Positions 22,900-35,289 of a DNA stretch of 64,000 bases are shown piece by piece. The position numbers were made by a program, and so were the translations under genes. Each line of letters begins with the position of its first letter. The first letter of the stretch is position 1. This DNA comes from Acanthosoma haemorrhoidale (Eukaryota; Arthropoda; Insecta; Hemiptera; Acanthosomatidae), in assembly GCA_930367205.1 (NCBI GenBank), contig OV884009.1:122768639-122832638 (forward strand), written 5' to 3'. The notes below the pieces were generated by a model. It was not told where the DNA came from. It ran no database searches and saw only the letters and a list, made by a program, of their open reading frames with translations.

Positions 22900-23495
22900 T
22901 TACTTACTTTTAGAGCTAGCTGTCATAGTAATGTCTTCTTTGGTGTGTTTGCCGGCATGGGTTGAACCTTGATAATTAATTAAAACAACTTTTGTTTGCC
23001 CCCAGTTTTTTATTATATTTATACTAATCCTTGTGCTTTCAATGGCTTATACCATCATCTTTAGGCTATGTCTCTACCAATGGTTAAATCCAGAAAGTTT
23101 GTTCCTTCCTTTTTAATTTCTACTGTAAATTTAATGTATTTATGTATCCTGTTGATATACCGGACTATATTATGTACATTTTCCATAACACATGTCATCA
23201 CATCTTCGACATACCTCACCTAGTACAGGATATTTTCAATGGTGGGGTTATTACATTAAATGGCATTGTTCTAAGTAGTCTGTGAACATTTCCGCCGGTA
23301 AAGGGCTCGAAGGACTCCCCACAGCTAAACCTTTGGTTTGATTAAACAAATCCCCATTGAACTGGAAATAATTTTGTTTTAAGCACACTTTTAGAAGATC
23401 CAGTAACTCCTCAGTGATTAGTGGGTTGCATTTTTTATACTTTGATAGGTGGGATGATGTACCAAATACTTCCTCCACAGGAAGGGTCATTATCG
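22900..23495 (-). mobile_element. Penelope-like retroelement RT remnant
   Basis: On the minus strand, 23,490-23,251 encodes YFQFNGDLFNQTKGLAVGSP followed by SSPLPAEMF, the characteristic Penelope-like RT block. Further minus-strand sequence (about 23,230-23,040, with a frame break) reads RYVEDVMTCVMENV..INRIHKYIKFTVEIKK and then NFLDLTI, also typical of the family. The GIY-YIG domain was not seen. Stops and frame changes make it a dead fragment in a host intron. Confidence 0.82.
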
Positions 23496-23499
23496 TTAT

Positions 23500-23990
23500 C
23501 TTTAATTGTTTTTAAAGGATTTCGGCACAATGAAACATTTGTTGAACTAATAACACACGTTTATTTTACTTTTTATACACAATGCACATGTTCATAATCA
23601 ACATTCTTGATCAACTCTCGTAACAAACGTAGAGGATCCAACACTGTTATCCCTCAGGCTGGACAACACAACACAATTTATCTTTCAATATCCCACAGTT
23701 TTTTTATAGATTTAATAATTAACCTTAGGTGTCTTTGGTAAGGCGAAACGAACTTGTCAATTGTAATGTTTCATTTCTTTAAAATGCGTGCATTGTCTGT
23801 TACACGCTCTATCAATGCTATAACATTAATCATATCATCATTCAAGTTTTGCCTTGATCAGTTGAAAACTATGCTGTAATGAAAAACATGAACAATGAGA
23901 ACATAAAGGCTCAGTTACTGCTTTTTTCAATTGATATAATGACTTAGCTGCTCACTTGGGCCCTGAAAAACCATTGAAAGCACTTTACTA
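23500..23990. other. Unassigned intron sequence
   Basis: No coding or structural signal that I can support. Confidence 0.4.
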
Positions 23991-24850
23991 CTCATCTCTA
24001 ACAGAATTTGCTAAAATACTAACCCCAGCCATGAACACGGGTGTTTCGCAACATTGGTTTTTCTCCTGCCATGAGAAAAATCCTGCTCCTATTACTAAAT
24101 ACGTGACAATACTCTGACCCCTCCTGGTATACAATGAATACCATATTAAATGTTTGAATGAAGAAGGTCTTGGTTTTTTAAACATTCTTAAAGAAGCTGA
24201 TTCGTCAGGGGGATCTGCTATGGCTGGATTGTGAGCTCTTGCTATAGGCCAACATTACAGAATTCAACAAAATTTTGGAAAAAACCTTTACATAGGAAGC
24301 ATCCCGAATTCATTGCCAAGAACAGTGTCAGTGGATGGCAAATTCTTGCAAATGGAATTAGACTCCGAGGAAAACTTTTCAATACTCCCAGAAGACAAAC
24401 TGCAACAGCTAAATTAAGAAATATATCACAACCCGCCAATATCAACTTCAGAGATTTTTTAAATGCCTTGGTCCCTTATAAAGGGAAAGTATTTAAGACA
24501 AAGCGCATACTTACTGAACTGTACGTCATACAACCTGCTCATGACGCTCTTCTAGGCAGAGATTGGATCAAGGGGCTTTTTAAGCCTGTCTCACTGAAAC
24601 AAAGTGGACATTTTGGTTTTTACCTCAATAGTTTGCCACCGGAACCCAGGTCACAACTGCATCATATTGGATTCAGGACGTATCAACCAGCAGGTTTCAA
24701 CAAATGTGCCTACCCTAGATAAAGCTGCTAGTTAAAACAAGTACAACCCACAAACTCAAAAGGTAACATTCAACCTAGCCTTACAACAAGTGGCTGAGAC
24801 AGCAGTTCAGAATTCTTCTCCTTTATGTAAGGCTATACCATCCACAGTCT
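23991..24850 (+). mobile_element. Decayed Ty3/gypsy gag-protease remnant
   Basis: In two + frames I read a retropepsin-like region (LQMELDSEENFSILPEDKL near 24,345) and, in the frame open at 24,231-24,722, FLNALVPYKGKVFKTKR followed by ELYVIQPAHDALLGRDWI, the conserved end of a gypsy protease. Upstream text may be gag. It has multiple frame breaks, no LTRs and no RT. Identification rests on the LLGRDW block, so confidence is moderate. Confidence 0.6.
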
Positions 24851-25156
24851 GAAGAAACATAATTTTTCTTAAGATTTGCTTAAAAATAATGTTTTAATTC
24901 AAATCATATAATTTGTTATTTATTGCTGATTATGTTTTATAATTAAATGGAATAACATGGACCACCTAAATTTTGCCTAAATAAAACCTTGACATTCTTA
25001 TTGGTTCTTAAAAATCTAAAGGACAAAAAACTCATTAAGGAGGTCATTGTTTAAAATATATACATATTTACATTCATTAACATTAAAATATAAAATACAA
25101 AAAGTATTCTAAAAGGGTAATTTTTAAAAAGCATTACTTTATATAATTTTATTCAG
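24851..25156. other. Intron end before exon B
   Basis: AT-rich, ending in the acceptor TTTATTCAG at 25,156. Nothing else seen. Confidence 0.6.
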
Positions 25157-25328
25157 GATTAGGAAGACCGGAAGATCTTTCTATTGATTGGGTCACTAGA
25201 AACTTGTATTTCACAGACTCTAAATCAAAGTTTATAGGAGTTTGTTCCAGTGATGGCTACTATTGCCTAATACTTCATGGTGAACAAGTTGAAAAACCAC
25301 GTGCTATAGTATTACACTCATCAGAAGG
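25157..25328 (+). CDS. LDL-receptor-family gene, exon B (propeller 1, second blade)
   Basis: Acceptor TTTATTCAG and donor GTGAGT flank 172 bp. The two-base start completes the codon left by exon A (Gly), and the exon ends with two bases of a codon completed by exon C. It encodes LGRPEDLSIDWVTRNLYFTD, the classical LDLR class B repeat with a YWTD-type LYFTD, followed by a Cys pair (VCSSDGYYC). The intron before it is 9.2 kb and transposon-filled; the one after it is 918 bp. Confidence 0.93.
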
Positions 25329-26246
25329 GTGAGTATTTTAAATGTAAACTTCATAAAAATGAACATTAATATATACTGAATACTGTTATTACTTTTTTAA
25401 ATTGATATCCTTTTTAATGTTTATATCTTAGTTTTAAAATATACTTTATAAGAAACATATTCAGAGTAAAAATATATAAGTAGTAAATCTAATTTTAAAA
25501 TAATTATTTTCTTTTTATTGTTTCATGTTCACGTTAAATTTAATTTTATTGTGGCTGAATATTATATATAAAACTGTTGACACACTGGTTTAAACATGTT
25601 CAAGACGTATGTCTATAAATACGTAGATGTAATGTTTATTAATTAGCATGACCACAATTATAGTTTATTTAAAAAAAAAAAAAGAAGACATTTGTCATTG
25701 ATCATGTGCGGGGTTGAGTTTTTTACTTACCAATAATGCTATGTTGTGTTCACTAAAGTTATTTATAAAAAAAATAAATCATAATAATTATCTCTTGTGT
25801 ATGAAAATAAATTCAAGTATTTGCATTCATGATATGGAACAAGCCAGTTTAATTGATCATACTAGAGGGTTACACTGGAATCCCTTGGTAACCCACTGCA
25901 AATCTAATGATACTACTAACTACTCGTTGAAGTTTACTTTGTAAATTTACATCAACCCTGTGATACCCAAAGGAAGTTTTCTAAGAGAGGGAAGTAACAA
26001 TATTGATGTGAACAGATGTGTCCTCAATTATGGTACATAAACAAACAAATATACGTTTTACAAGTGAAGCCTGAAGAAGGATCACAGTATTTTTTGGCAA
26101 ATATTTGATGTGTTGGATGACATCTATGATGGCATAGGTTTTCTACTTATTATCACTTGAGGGTGACTTGAGAACTTGAGATTTTCATCATTATAAAGAT
26201 TTACTTTTTACCAATATTGTAATTGATCACGTTGTGCGATTTACAG
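25329..26246. other. Intron between exons B and C
   Basis: 918 bp, AT-rich, with an A-run near 25,671. I found no element or RNA gene. Confidence 0.7.
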
Positions 26247-26448
26247 ACTGATGTATTGGTCTGATTGGGGAACACAGCCAGCCATAATGCGTTCAGGAAT
26301 GGATGGCTCGCAATCAACAAAATTTATAAGAGATAATATTCATTGGCCAAATGGTTTATCCATTGACTTTGGGACAAATCGTTTATACTGGGTAGATGGG
26401 AAAGAGGCCAAAATTGAATGCATCAAACTTGATGGTACTGACCGAAGG
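26247..26448 (+). CDS. LDL-receptor-family gene, exon C (propeller 1, blades 3-4)
   Basis: Acceptor GATTTACAG and donor GTAAGT enclose 202 bp ending in phase 0. It encodes MYWSDWGTQPAIMRSGMDGS, then NGLSIDFGTNRLYWVDGKEA and KLDGTDRR: two textbook YWTD repeats with the W..G..P.I.R..MDG signature. These are the most diagnostic residues of the gene and place it firmly in the LDL receptor superfamily. Confidence 0.96.
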
Positions 26449-28469
26449 GTAAGTAACTTGCTTGTTATTGTAGAATAATGGCAGTTTATATTTAACCTAA
26501 TTATATTTTATCAGGCTTAGTCTAATTCTGTGTTTTGATTTCTTTTAAGCTTCCTAATTACCAAGAATAATAATCACGATATTATAATTTAAGATGCTTT
26601 GTACTTTAGATAGCTGATTGGCTGCTAGTATGCTAGTGTTGAGAGGTATAAAAAGGATATAAAAGGTGTTGATGCTCACAACCAATGAGAACCATCATTG
26701 TTAGGAAAACAAATAAATATATTCTTCATAATATCAACAAATAAATACGTTTTCCAATTAAAAATAATCCAACAATAATAATAATAAATAACAATAATAA
26801 TTAAACATCAATAAACAATAAAATAAAATGTATGTCTTCAGTTTAGAAAATATCTATCAAGTGAATTGCTGAGGAAAGTTTCTGGTTTAAATGGAGATGA
26901 CAGTCGGTATTGATTGTAGCTCCTACCTTTCTGGTTTCTACTGCAATCGATAAACAGTAGAAAAACTGTGGCATTCACCTGATTATTAGTCCTCACAAAT
27001 AAATACTAGAAAGGTATTTGCGAGACACCGGAAAGTCTGCTGTCCCTCCTGGGATATTTTCGGGCAGTAAGCAGTTATTTTTAAGGGTGAAGCAGGGAGT
27101 GCTAACTACCAGTAAATCTGTGAAAAACAAAGTGGTGCAATCTTAGCCACTATATCTGTAGGACTGATTGCCCACACTCGACATCAAACTGCTCATGTGA
27201 TTCATGATGACCAGCAACAAAAATATGTGCTGCTACACTAGCATTAATTACTTAGTGGCCACCACACTAGAGCTTCATAATGAATACAGGGACAAGCTAT
27301 TGTATAAATCAGAGAATAGGGCTTGGCTTCAGTACTTAACCTCAATATATTCCTGTTTTAATTGATTAAAATAGTGATAATTAAAGTGAGATGGGAATTA
27401 TAGCTTAGCTTTGAGTCCTTCATTATATTTAAGTAGTTTAATTATTGAGATATAGTTAGTTTGTTGGATTATTAAACAATGTAGTTTACAGAACTCTTTC
27501 TCTATTTTTTCAGCTAGTGAACAGATTCAACTCTGTTTTTATTCATTAATTGAAAAGATCACCTGCATTCTTTTTCATGCTGGCACTAGAATTAGCCATT
27601 AATAAGTACCAACCCGCCATCTATGAATGGTTAAGAGTAAAGCTTTTCAGCATTAAGCTTATGAAAAATAAAGTCTAATTAGGCACCATAATATGGTGAG
27701 GGGATCAGCTACCTTAAAGACATCTCAACTTTATTTCCTTAGGCTGTATTATGCCTTTAAGACCTTAAATAAGTAAGATGTCTTAAGATAAGAATGACAG
27801 ATTAGTGAATTAGAGAAAATCTACTAGTGCCTGTTATCAGTTTATGAACCGAGTAAAGGTAGTTCTCAGCTCATAGGGGAAGGGAATGTTCTTTAGGAAC
27901 TGTTATAGAGTACCCCATGTTGCTAAAGTGACTGTAAATGGTAAATTGTAAACATTAATTACAGGTTTTGTTTAGTTATTTTCATAGTAACTTTAATTTT
28001 AAATAAAACAATTATTAATGTAATTCCGCAGATACTTACATTTGTATGAAGAAACAGGTTTAGTATGTAAAGTTAAGCTATGCTTAAATTTTTGTATAAT
28101 ACCATTTTGTAGATCACTACCATGCTAGATTTGTTTCTGTTTTATGTGTACATATACATATGTAGTATAAATATTACAAAAATACCAAAAATATAATTAA
28201 CAGAACTGGAATAAGTACGTTTAATGATTGAAACAGCACCACTTGTTGTTTGCTCAATGTCACATAATATGTCACTCTAACAAAAAATAAGCTATTTACA
28301 GTTATTCATATTGTGATGATATTTTTATGGTTAGTGAATTAAGTTAAAAAGACACCACGTGGATTGAAGATAACCCAACAGCCAACAATAAAAAATATCC
28401 ATGTTATTATTGTTATATTTTTGGTAACTGTTATTTTTATTTATACAAAAATATCACATCCTTGTAACA
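26449..28469. other. Intron sequence without recognised content
   Basis: AT-rich, with simple AATAAT-type runs near 26,770-26,820. I see no exon or assignable transposon. Confidence 0.5.
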
Positions 28470-28640
28470 TGCGTAACATTTAAAATAGTAACATTATGCA
28501 CCATTTTAAACCCTGAGATAAAAATTATTTTAACATTATAAACTAAACTGTTATTCTTTATGAAGTTTCATGAATGTCCTTTTACTATTTATAAATATAT
28601 AAGAAAAAATATTTTTAACAAAGAAGAAAATTGTTAAATA
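28470..28640. repeat. Dispersed repeat, uninterrupted copy of the Jockey insertion site
   Basis: AAATAGTAACATTATGCAC, AACCCTGAGATA, TATAAACTAAACTGTTATTCTT and ATGAATGTCCTTTTAC here match, in order, the sequence on both sides of the Jockey fragment (13,115-13,159 and 14,547-14,640). This is therefore a diverged paralog lacking that insertion. The family is unknown. Confidence 0.75.
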
Positions 28641-28869
28641 TATATGAGAGTAACGGATCTGTTTCATGACACAATGGCACACCCCTCATCCGTTATTTAT
28701 ATAAATTATTTATCTAGACGTACATAGTACAATTATGCTAACCTAGGGTCTATTCTTTTCCCTCAACCTTTAAGGTCTGCCAAACATTCTAAAAACCTGT
28801 AAGTACCAGGCAAGGATACAAATATGCTTATTACTTCTAAATTTACCATTTCTTACCTCTTTTAAACTT

Positions 28870-29295
28870 TGAACTTATCATGACAGATATCAACTTACCT
28901 GCTGAATGGGCTGTCGAAAATCACATGAATCTAAATGTTCTGAAGACTAAATATGTTCTAGTAGGAAATAAATCACTAATGGACTACAAGACATAACATT
29001 TCAAAATCAATTCAGTTAAAGTTGTTGTCATTACGAATATACAGTTAAACCTAGGACTTCTCATCCATATTACTTTAACTTACAATGACCAGATGATTCG
29101 AATGAGCCACTTCAAACAAAACATTGCCTCCTTGGATCAATTGAAGAAACTGCACAACTTTCTCCCTCCCTCTGTCAGAGTTAATCTTATTTCCTCCATT
29201 ATCTTCCCTCCCTTAAAATATTGCTCCCTTGTATACGATGAACTTGGAGTAACCTTAAAAACACAACTGAAACAAATGGTCAAAATAACATAAGT
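28870..29295 (+). mobile_element. Non-LTR retrotransposon remnant (RT thumb/C-terminal part)
   Basis: The + strand reads INLPAEWAVENHMNLNVLKT, then (after a stop) a string ending NQMIRMSHFKQN-like text and LHNFLPPSVRVNLISSIIFP, KYCSLVYDEL. This matches the W...N.LN..K / Y.S.V..L.YCS pattern at the end of Jockey/CR1-like RTs. The 5' part and catalytic box are missing, and it is pseudogenised. Confidence 0.72.
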
Positions 29296-30169
29296 AATTT
29301 ATATTGAGCTGCTGGAATTATTGCACTAAATTAGTGACCATCACGTAAGCGGATCTAAACAAATCTTTTTTCGAAAAATGTTGTAAAGGCATAAGTCCAT
29401 CATAATCTGTTATTGTTTTTTAAAAAATATATTGCCAAGAATTTTGAATCCCGTCTATTCTTGAAGGCTGGAGGGAAACTAACTATAACCCTTAACTAAT
29501 GCTAAGGATTATATATTATAACCAAAACATAAACCCCCCACCCCCTCTTGTTCATACGTGTGAGTTTCAAATTTTAGGGCTGGAGTAGTTTTGAAAAAAC
29601 AATTAATTAATTGTGTCAGTTAAAATCTTATTTATTATTTTTAAAAATGATTGTTAGTTGTCCTAAACCAAACTGCCTAAAAATTATTTTTCAAAAAGTT
29701 TATATTTCTATTAATTATGCTCTAATATTTTTGGAGAGTTTTGAAATTCACAGTAAATCAAAATTACTGCGTTCTGAAAAATTCTAATGGTGCTTCATTT
29801 TCTATGAGTAACTTAGCCTTACCAGCCCCATTTTTAAGACTCCTGATAAATTCATATCTCAATGCAACTTCAAAATTCAAAAATTTTAATGGCTTATACA
29901 ACCAATTTTCTTAATATTACTACCGATTACTAGGCCGATAGGCAATAATAGTAATAGCATCCACTACCAAATAGAATGCAGACTATTTAGCTAAAAATGC
30001 AACCACTTTAATATAATGAGTGTTCAAAAACTCAAATAATCTTTGAAATATAATTGTTATGATTGGCCTGATCAATATATATTTATAAACAACTTATATG
30101 TGTCTATTCATTATTAAATTTTTATGGTTATGGTTAAATTGCATGGTTAAATATATATATATATTTTAG
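29296..30169. other. Intron end before exon D
   Basis: AT-rich. No feature recognised apart from the acceptor ATATTTTAG ending at 30,169. Confidence 0.6.
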
Positions 30170-30364
30170 ATTGTTCCATCAAGTATTGTGAAACATCCAT
30201 TTTCTATTGACGTGTTTGAGAATAAGATCTACTGGAGTGACTGGGAGAATGATCAGATCTTATCTTGCAATAAATTTACTGGTAAAGATTGCCATATTGT
30301 AGTTAAAGAAAGGGATCATAAAATTTATGGTATCCATGTGTACCATCCAAGTATGATTGGAGGA
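30170..30364 (+). CDS. LDL-receptor-family gene, exon D (propeller 1, blades 5-6)
   Basis: Acceptor ATTTTAG and donor GTGAGT enclose 195 bp, phase 0 at both ends. It encodes VKHPFSIDVFENKIYWSDWE, then DCHIVVKERDHKIYGIHVYH and PSMIGG, the last YWTD blade and closing strands of propeller 1. The IYGIHVYHPS ending directly before an EGF exon is the expected place for the propeller-to-EGF transition. Confidence 0.94.
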
Positions 30365-31851
30365 GTGAGTATAGTTTTACTTTTTAATAATACAATTAAT
30401 AAACACCTGTAGTTTAGACAAATGCAATATTTTATCACATAAGATTGCATTAGTAAAGTCATTAACACTTACTTTATGTGAACTATTTCATATTCATACA
30501 CATTATGTATTTAATTTTGACATTCTTAACTTCATATGTGCATTTAATAAATTAATAAATAAATAAAAAAAAAAAAAGAAACACCTACACATTATATCTG
30601 AGGAGACAAGCAAAATTTGACCATTTTTTAAATGTTTTTATCAGTAAAATATTTAATGACTTCTGGCTACACGACTGGATTCTTTGCATTTTAATAAAAG
30701 TCTTTGAGTGCCTTCGGTCAGTAAATCATCTGCATATGTGGCCTAGTTAGTTTGTGTTTGTCTTAGTGCAAGTATGTTTACTAGAAATCCATCTATTAAT
30801 CATTTCTGTCATTAATGATGTACATTTTGTAAGCAATGAAAAAATAACTAGCTGCCCTGCTTGTCTATTTGAGAAGTTTGCCTGTATAATTCCATTTGTG
30901 ACAATCCATTCCATGTTCTTGTTTTAATTTTATTAAAAAACACTTTATTGTAATGTAACTTCTTTATTACACCTCATTGACTACAAACGAAAAAATACTA
31001 CTGAACAAAACCAACACACGTGACTGTGACTTCGTTAAAATATATCACAACTAGAACCTTCCTTCTGCAACTTTAGTGTTACATGTTAACTTATGTGTTG
31101 ATTGATTTTAATTTCCCTTTCAGTATTTTTTTTTTACCTTTTTTTGGCCCTGTACATCAATTTCTCTCTACCTCCTTTTGTTCATGTGATAATGAGTCGT
31201 TCACGAAGAAGGAAGATCTATGCGTAACATTGGTAATCACCTTGGTTTTCATTACTCTACAGTTTCAAGGCCCATAAAAAGGTACAGAGGTACTGGGTGT
31301 CACTCCAGAAGACCAAATAGAAGTGCATTATAAGTGCATATTCCAACCAAGACCTTGCCAACTTACAATGAACGGCAAGGCTGGGTTCGTTAAAGTGGAG
31401 GGTTTGGAGCCATTGATAATCCATTTGGACTTGTCAGAGGTTTAATTCACTTAAGGACTGATTCAGTCTAGGTATTCTTGAATTTTAAGGGGATCAGCAT
31501 TAGAGATCTGAGCGATAGAATGAGAGGTGTTTTTTGTGTGCTAATAGTACAGATACGGAAAGAACAGGATTGGTTTTGGTTGTGGAAAATGGCAGAAAAG
31601 AATTATAGAGATGGAAGATCGCTGAACAACTCCTTTGTTGGTTAGGTAGGCACTTTTTGAAAAGTATTTATTTTCTAGTTTTGATAAAAAGATATAGTGA
31701 TAGGATCTTTATAAAGTTTTGGTAAAGTAAATAAGAGCAAGGATTGTAATTTTAAAACGTTAGATTAAGAGGATTAGTGGTGGTAATGGTGTGAGAAGGG
31801 GGCATGCTTTCCGTATTCTGCAACTAATACTAAATATAATTTCATTTTTAG
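30365..31851. other. Intron between exons D and E
   Basis: 1,487 bp. It has an AT-rich left part with an A-run near 30,567 and a purine-rich right part. No element assigned. Confidence 0.6.
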
Positions 31852-32134
31852 GTTGTCAACCCATGCTTTGATGTTCATTGCTCTGATCTGTGTCTCTTGG
31901 CTCCTAAAAATTTAAAGAATGAATTACAGCACTCTTGTGCTTGCCCGTATCATAAAAAGCTCAGCAAAGATCGTCACACTTGTGTCGAAGAATCACCACT
32001 TCAGTCTGTGATCGTCAGTTCTGGACAATATCTTGTTAAAATACAACATAAGATGTTTGGTGGATTTGTCTCTGAACTGTTCAAGGTTAAAAATCTACAA
32101 AAAATTGGTGCTCTAACTTATGATCCACGTTCAG
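31852..32134 (+). CDS. LDL-receptor-family gene, exon E (EGF module and start of propeller 2)
   Basis: Acceptor TTTTTAG and donor GTAAAT enclose 283 bp, phase 0 in and phase 1 out. The first half is an EGF-like module with six cysteines (NPCFDVHCSDLCLLAPKN.. CACPYHKKLSKDRHTC). The second half (SVIVSSGQYLVKIQHKMFGG.. LQKIGALTYDPRSG) begins the second propeller. Two propellers joined by a single EGF fit the first EGF-precursor region of vitellogenin receptors and also LRP1/LRP2. The next intron is 19 kb. Confidence 0.93.
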
Positions 32135-32654
32135 GTAAATATCTCTACATTTCTACTTCATATCTTTCTTATTATAAAAGAAGGATATTCCTAACACTTT
32201 ATAAACAGTTTATATTATCTAAATGGTCAAAGTGGTTCTAGTGCATAAACTTATTATTTTAAATGTTTAAAATTTACATAGATGGTTCAACAGATTTATA
32301 TATATAATGAACTTTATATGTTGTGGTGATTCCACTTTTGTTTAAAGCATGTTTATACTTTTTTAATATAAAAGGGCATTCATAATAAAATATTAGGAAT
32401 AACAATTTATTTATTATGTTTTAAATTAATACTATTTTATGGTCAGTGACCTATGACAATGTTCAGTTTTATTTCTGAGTGATAACAATCATTCTACAGC
32501 CCAATCGTCGGTAGTATCAAGATCCAGGTCTGGTCAAATTTGTAGTTTTATAAAAAGTTTAGATTTAATTAGTATTATTATATCACCTTTAAAAGCTTTT
32601 ATCGCTGTGTTATAGGGTGTAGTTTGGTAATAATTCGTGAGCTATTAAATTCAG
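32135..32654. other. Start of the 19-kb intron
   Basis: AT-rich, nothing recognised. Confidence 0.6.
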
Positions 32655-33434
32655 TGTTGCGGCAACTTCGCTGCTCCCAACTTTAAGAAAAGCTCCCCCC
32701 TCTCCACCCGAAAAATACCCGACTACTTTTTATATCATAATTTATAAATAAATATATCATAAGGATTAGCAGAGGGAGAAACAGAACTAATTTACAGTCC
32801 CGTCACCGTGAAAGCTCACTAGGAGCACTGGTGGAATCTCCTCGCAAGCAAGCCGGAGCAAACGGGTCTCTGATTCACTTACACCGGTCCGGGGTTGGCT
32901 GTATAAACGAGGTCATTTGATGGCTTGACACATTCTCCTTTCACTTTTTAGTTCGAAAGCTTGAATTAAACACTGCTCACTCTCTCTCTCTGCACTTGCA
33001 CTTCCTGCTCTGCTCGAACCATGGCTTTCTAATTTACTTACCTCTGCACCTCTCTATTTCCTTACCCACTCCTATCTTCTGGCCATTAGACTAATTCTCC
33101 TTAGAAGGGACCACTTCCACAAAGACACCGGATTCAAGGGGCACTACAACGTTACCTAGTGGCAGTCCCAGTCAGTTTCTTTCTGATTGGTTCACCTCAC
33201 CTCACCTCCAGTTCAACCTATACCTCTCTCCTGAACATCGTGCATTGTCGTGGCACACTTTTTACAATCTTATGGAGTCCAATCAATACAAACACTGGCC
33301 ACTTCATAGGCCACCAGCAAGCGTCAAAGACCCACACGTTTATATTTCTTCTCACCTACCGGGTTGGCTAGGTCACCTAGACCTCTCTCGAAGGGCGTGC
33401 CCGACATTCATTAAAGTGGCTTCTGATGTTCACA
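32655..33434. repeat. GC-richer block, possible solo LTR (unclassified)
   Basis: About 780 bp stand out from the AT-rich surroundings. The block begins TGTTGCGGCAAC, contains a CT-rich tract near 32,980-33,015, and ends ..GATGTTCACA, so the ends are TG..CA. I see no convincing target-site duplication and no matching copy in the window. The solo-LTR reading is an inference from composition and end bases only. Confidence 0.35.
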
Positions 33435-34431
33435 GAATCTGTGGATTTGTGTAATTAATTTTTTTTTATATATATATACATACACCCATATGATGTAATG
33501 TAAATTTGCCTACATTCAATTGGCTGCTGAGCTTATTCAGAATTTGCATGATTGAAGACCACCAAGTACTGTAAAATGCACTATTGAGAGCTGCATGTGA
33601 TGTTTGTATTCATGACATTTATGATAAATGTCCATGTTCTATACTTGACATCTGAAGGGTGAATTCAAATTGATTAGTGTGTAATAAGATATTAGAATGT
33701 ACAAGGTTGATAAAAAAATTCATTTGCATAAAACTAGTTTATTTCTTCAAAATTAATATACTTTGTGTGTGGAAGCCCTTGTTGTACTTGCTAATCCTTC
33801 TGTGATCACACATGAATCCTGGCTTACACTCTAAAGTAATTTATCATCATCGACAACTGACGGGCTAGCTGATCAAGGCATGTCTTGAAGACTGGTATTT
33901 CCAGTATTGAGGGGTTTGAACCTAAGTGTTGCCATATTCTGATGCAGATCTTCAACAAATGTCTTCAGTTTCTGCATTTCCTCTTAATAATTTTTTCGAG
34001 TAGTGTCCTAAAAAACCTCAAATCATAATTTGTTGTTCGGAAATTATTGTTGGAATAGACAAACAGTAAATGAAATGTTTGTGGGAAACATTTGGACAAG
34101 CATTAATCAATTTAATTTGAATCAATTTAAACAATGATATCCATTATATAAACAAAAGAGTCATAAAAGGATATAATATGGTATTTTAATGTTTTCATTC
34201 ACAAGTGACAACTTGTTGTTGACAATGTTGAGTTCAAATATAATCTAATATTATCCCTCCCATAAGGAAGAGTGATTATGGCCTGATAGTTGATTTTTTT
34301 TTTTTTTTTAACCTGGTTTATTAAATAGAGTAGTAATGATTATTAGGCTCTTTCGCCCTTTAACTTGATAAATTTTCTTTTATTAGCATGCTAAGTCCTC
34401 CGCTAGCTCTTTGTTTAGTTTTGTGTTGTAT
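33435..34431. other. Intron sequence, unassigned
   Basis: AT-rich, with a T-run near 34,297-34,310. No coding similarity recognised. Confidence 0.5.
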
Positions 34432-34552
34432 AGATAAAGAATCAGGAAGGTGGCCTTAGGAATACTCAATATAATCACAGCTTGATTATAAACCCATATT
34501 TAATAATAAACTGTACAAAATACATGTGGCCATATTTAAAGTAGATAACACG
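34432..34552 (-). repeat. Truncated 3' LTR of the copia element
   Basis: About 120 bp match 36,798-36,920 (shared AATACTCAATATAATCACAG). The match stops at GTAGATAACA, where RT sequence begins directly, which marks a deletion junction. Confidence 0.88.
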
Positions 34553-35289
34553 CGACTAATCGAGCCTTGTAACGCTCTACAATATCATCAGGATCATATT
34601 TTACCTTGTAGACCCAACGACAATCTATTATCTTCTTTCCCTCAGGCCTATCCACCAGTGTCCAAGTATCATTTTCCTTTAGAGCATTCATCTCTTCTCT
34701 CATAGCCTTGTGCCAGTCCTCAGCTTGAATAGAATAGGTGGCTTCGTTGTAAGACCTAGGTTCATTGCGAATTGCTAACATAGCATAGTCCACTGCTAAT
34801 CTTGTTGGTGCCCTTAATTCATCCCTATTCCGTAGACTATAACCACCTTTATTAGTAGGGGTGCTGTCAATTTTATCCTGAACCTTCTTAGAATTTTTAT
34901 TTCCATCATGCTGTTTTTCCATGTGATCTTGGACTTCTTCCGAGTTTGCTTGTTCCCCAACTTCCCTTGAAATACCTTCTTCCTCACCTGAAATAGGAGC
35001 TAAGTACTCAAAGACGGCAGTTGATGTATTTTCTTCCTTGAAAGCACAACTTCGGAATCTTCAGGAATCCATACTCGATAACCATCTTGATCACCGCAGT
35101 ACCCAACAAGGAAACCTTTCTTTGCTTCCTTGTCAAATTTTCTCCTTTTCTCCTTAGAAATATGCACAAAGCACTCAGTGCCAAATATTTTAAGATGCTT
35201 TATTGAGGCTTTTTTACCTCACCAAACTTCATAAGGTGAAACACCACTAGTGGAGGATGGACCTGTCCTATTTATGACATAAGCAGCAG
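34553..35289 (-). pseudogene. Copia RT start and integrase C-terminal/linker remnant
   Basis: On the minus strand 34,922-34,536 reads EDWHKAMREEMNALKENDTW, IDCRWVYKVKYD and RYKARLVA, the conserved N-terminal start of copia RT. It then runs into LTR sequence after RYKARLVA. The region 34,923-35,289 holds the integrase-RT linker with frame breaks (in minus-strand frames, KKASIKHLKIFGTECFVHI-like and GYCGDQDGYRVW-like text is readable). The palm catalytic YVDD box is deleted. Confidence 0.82.
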
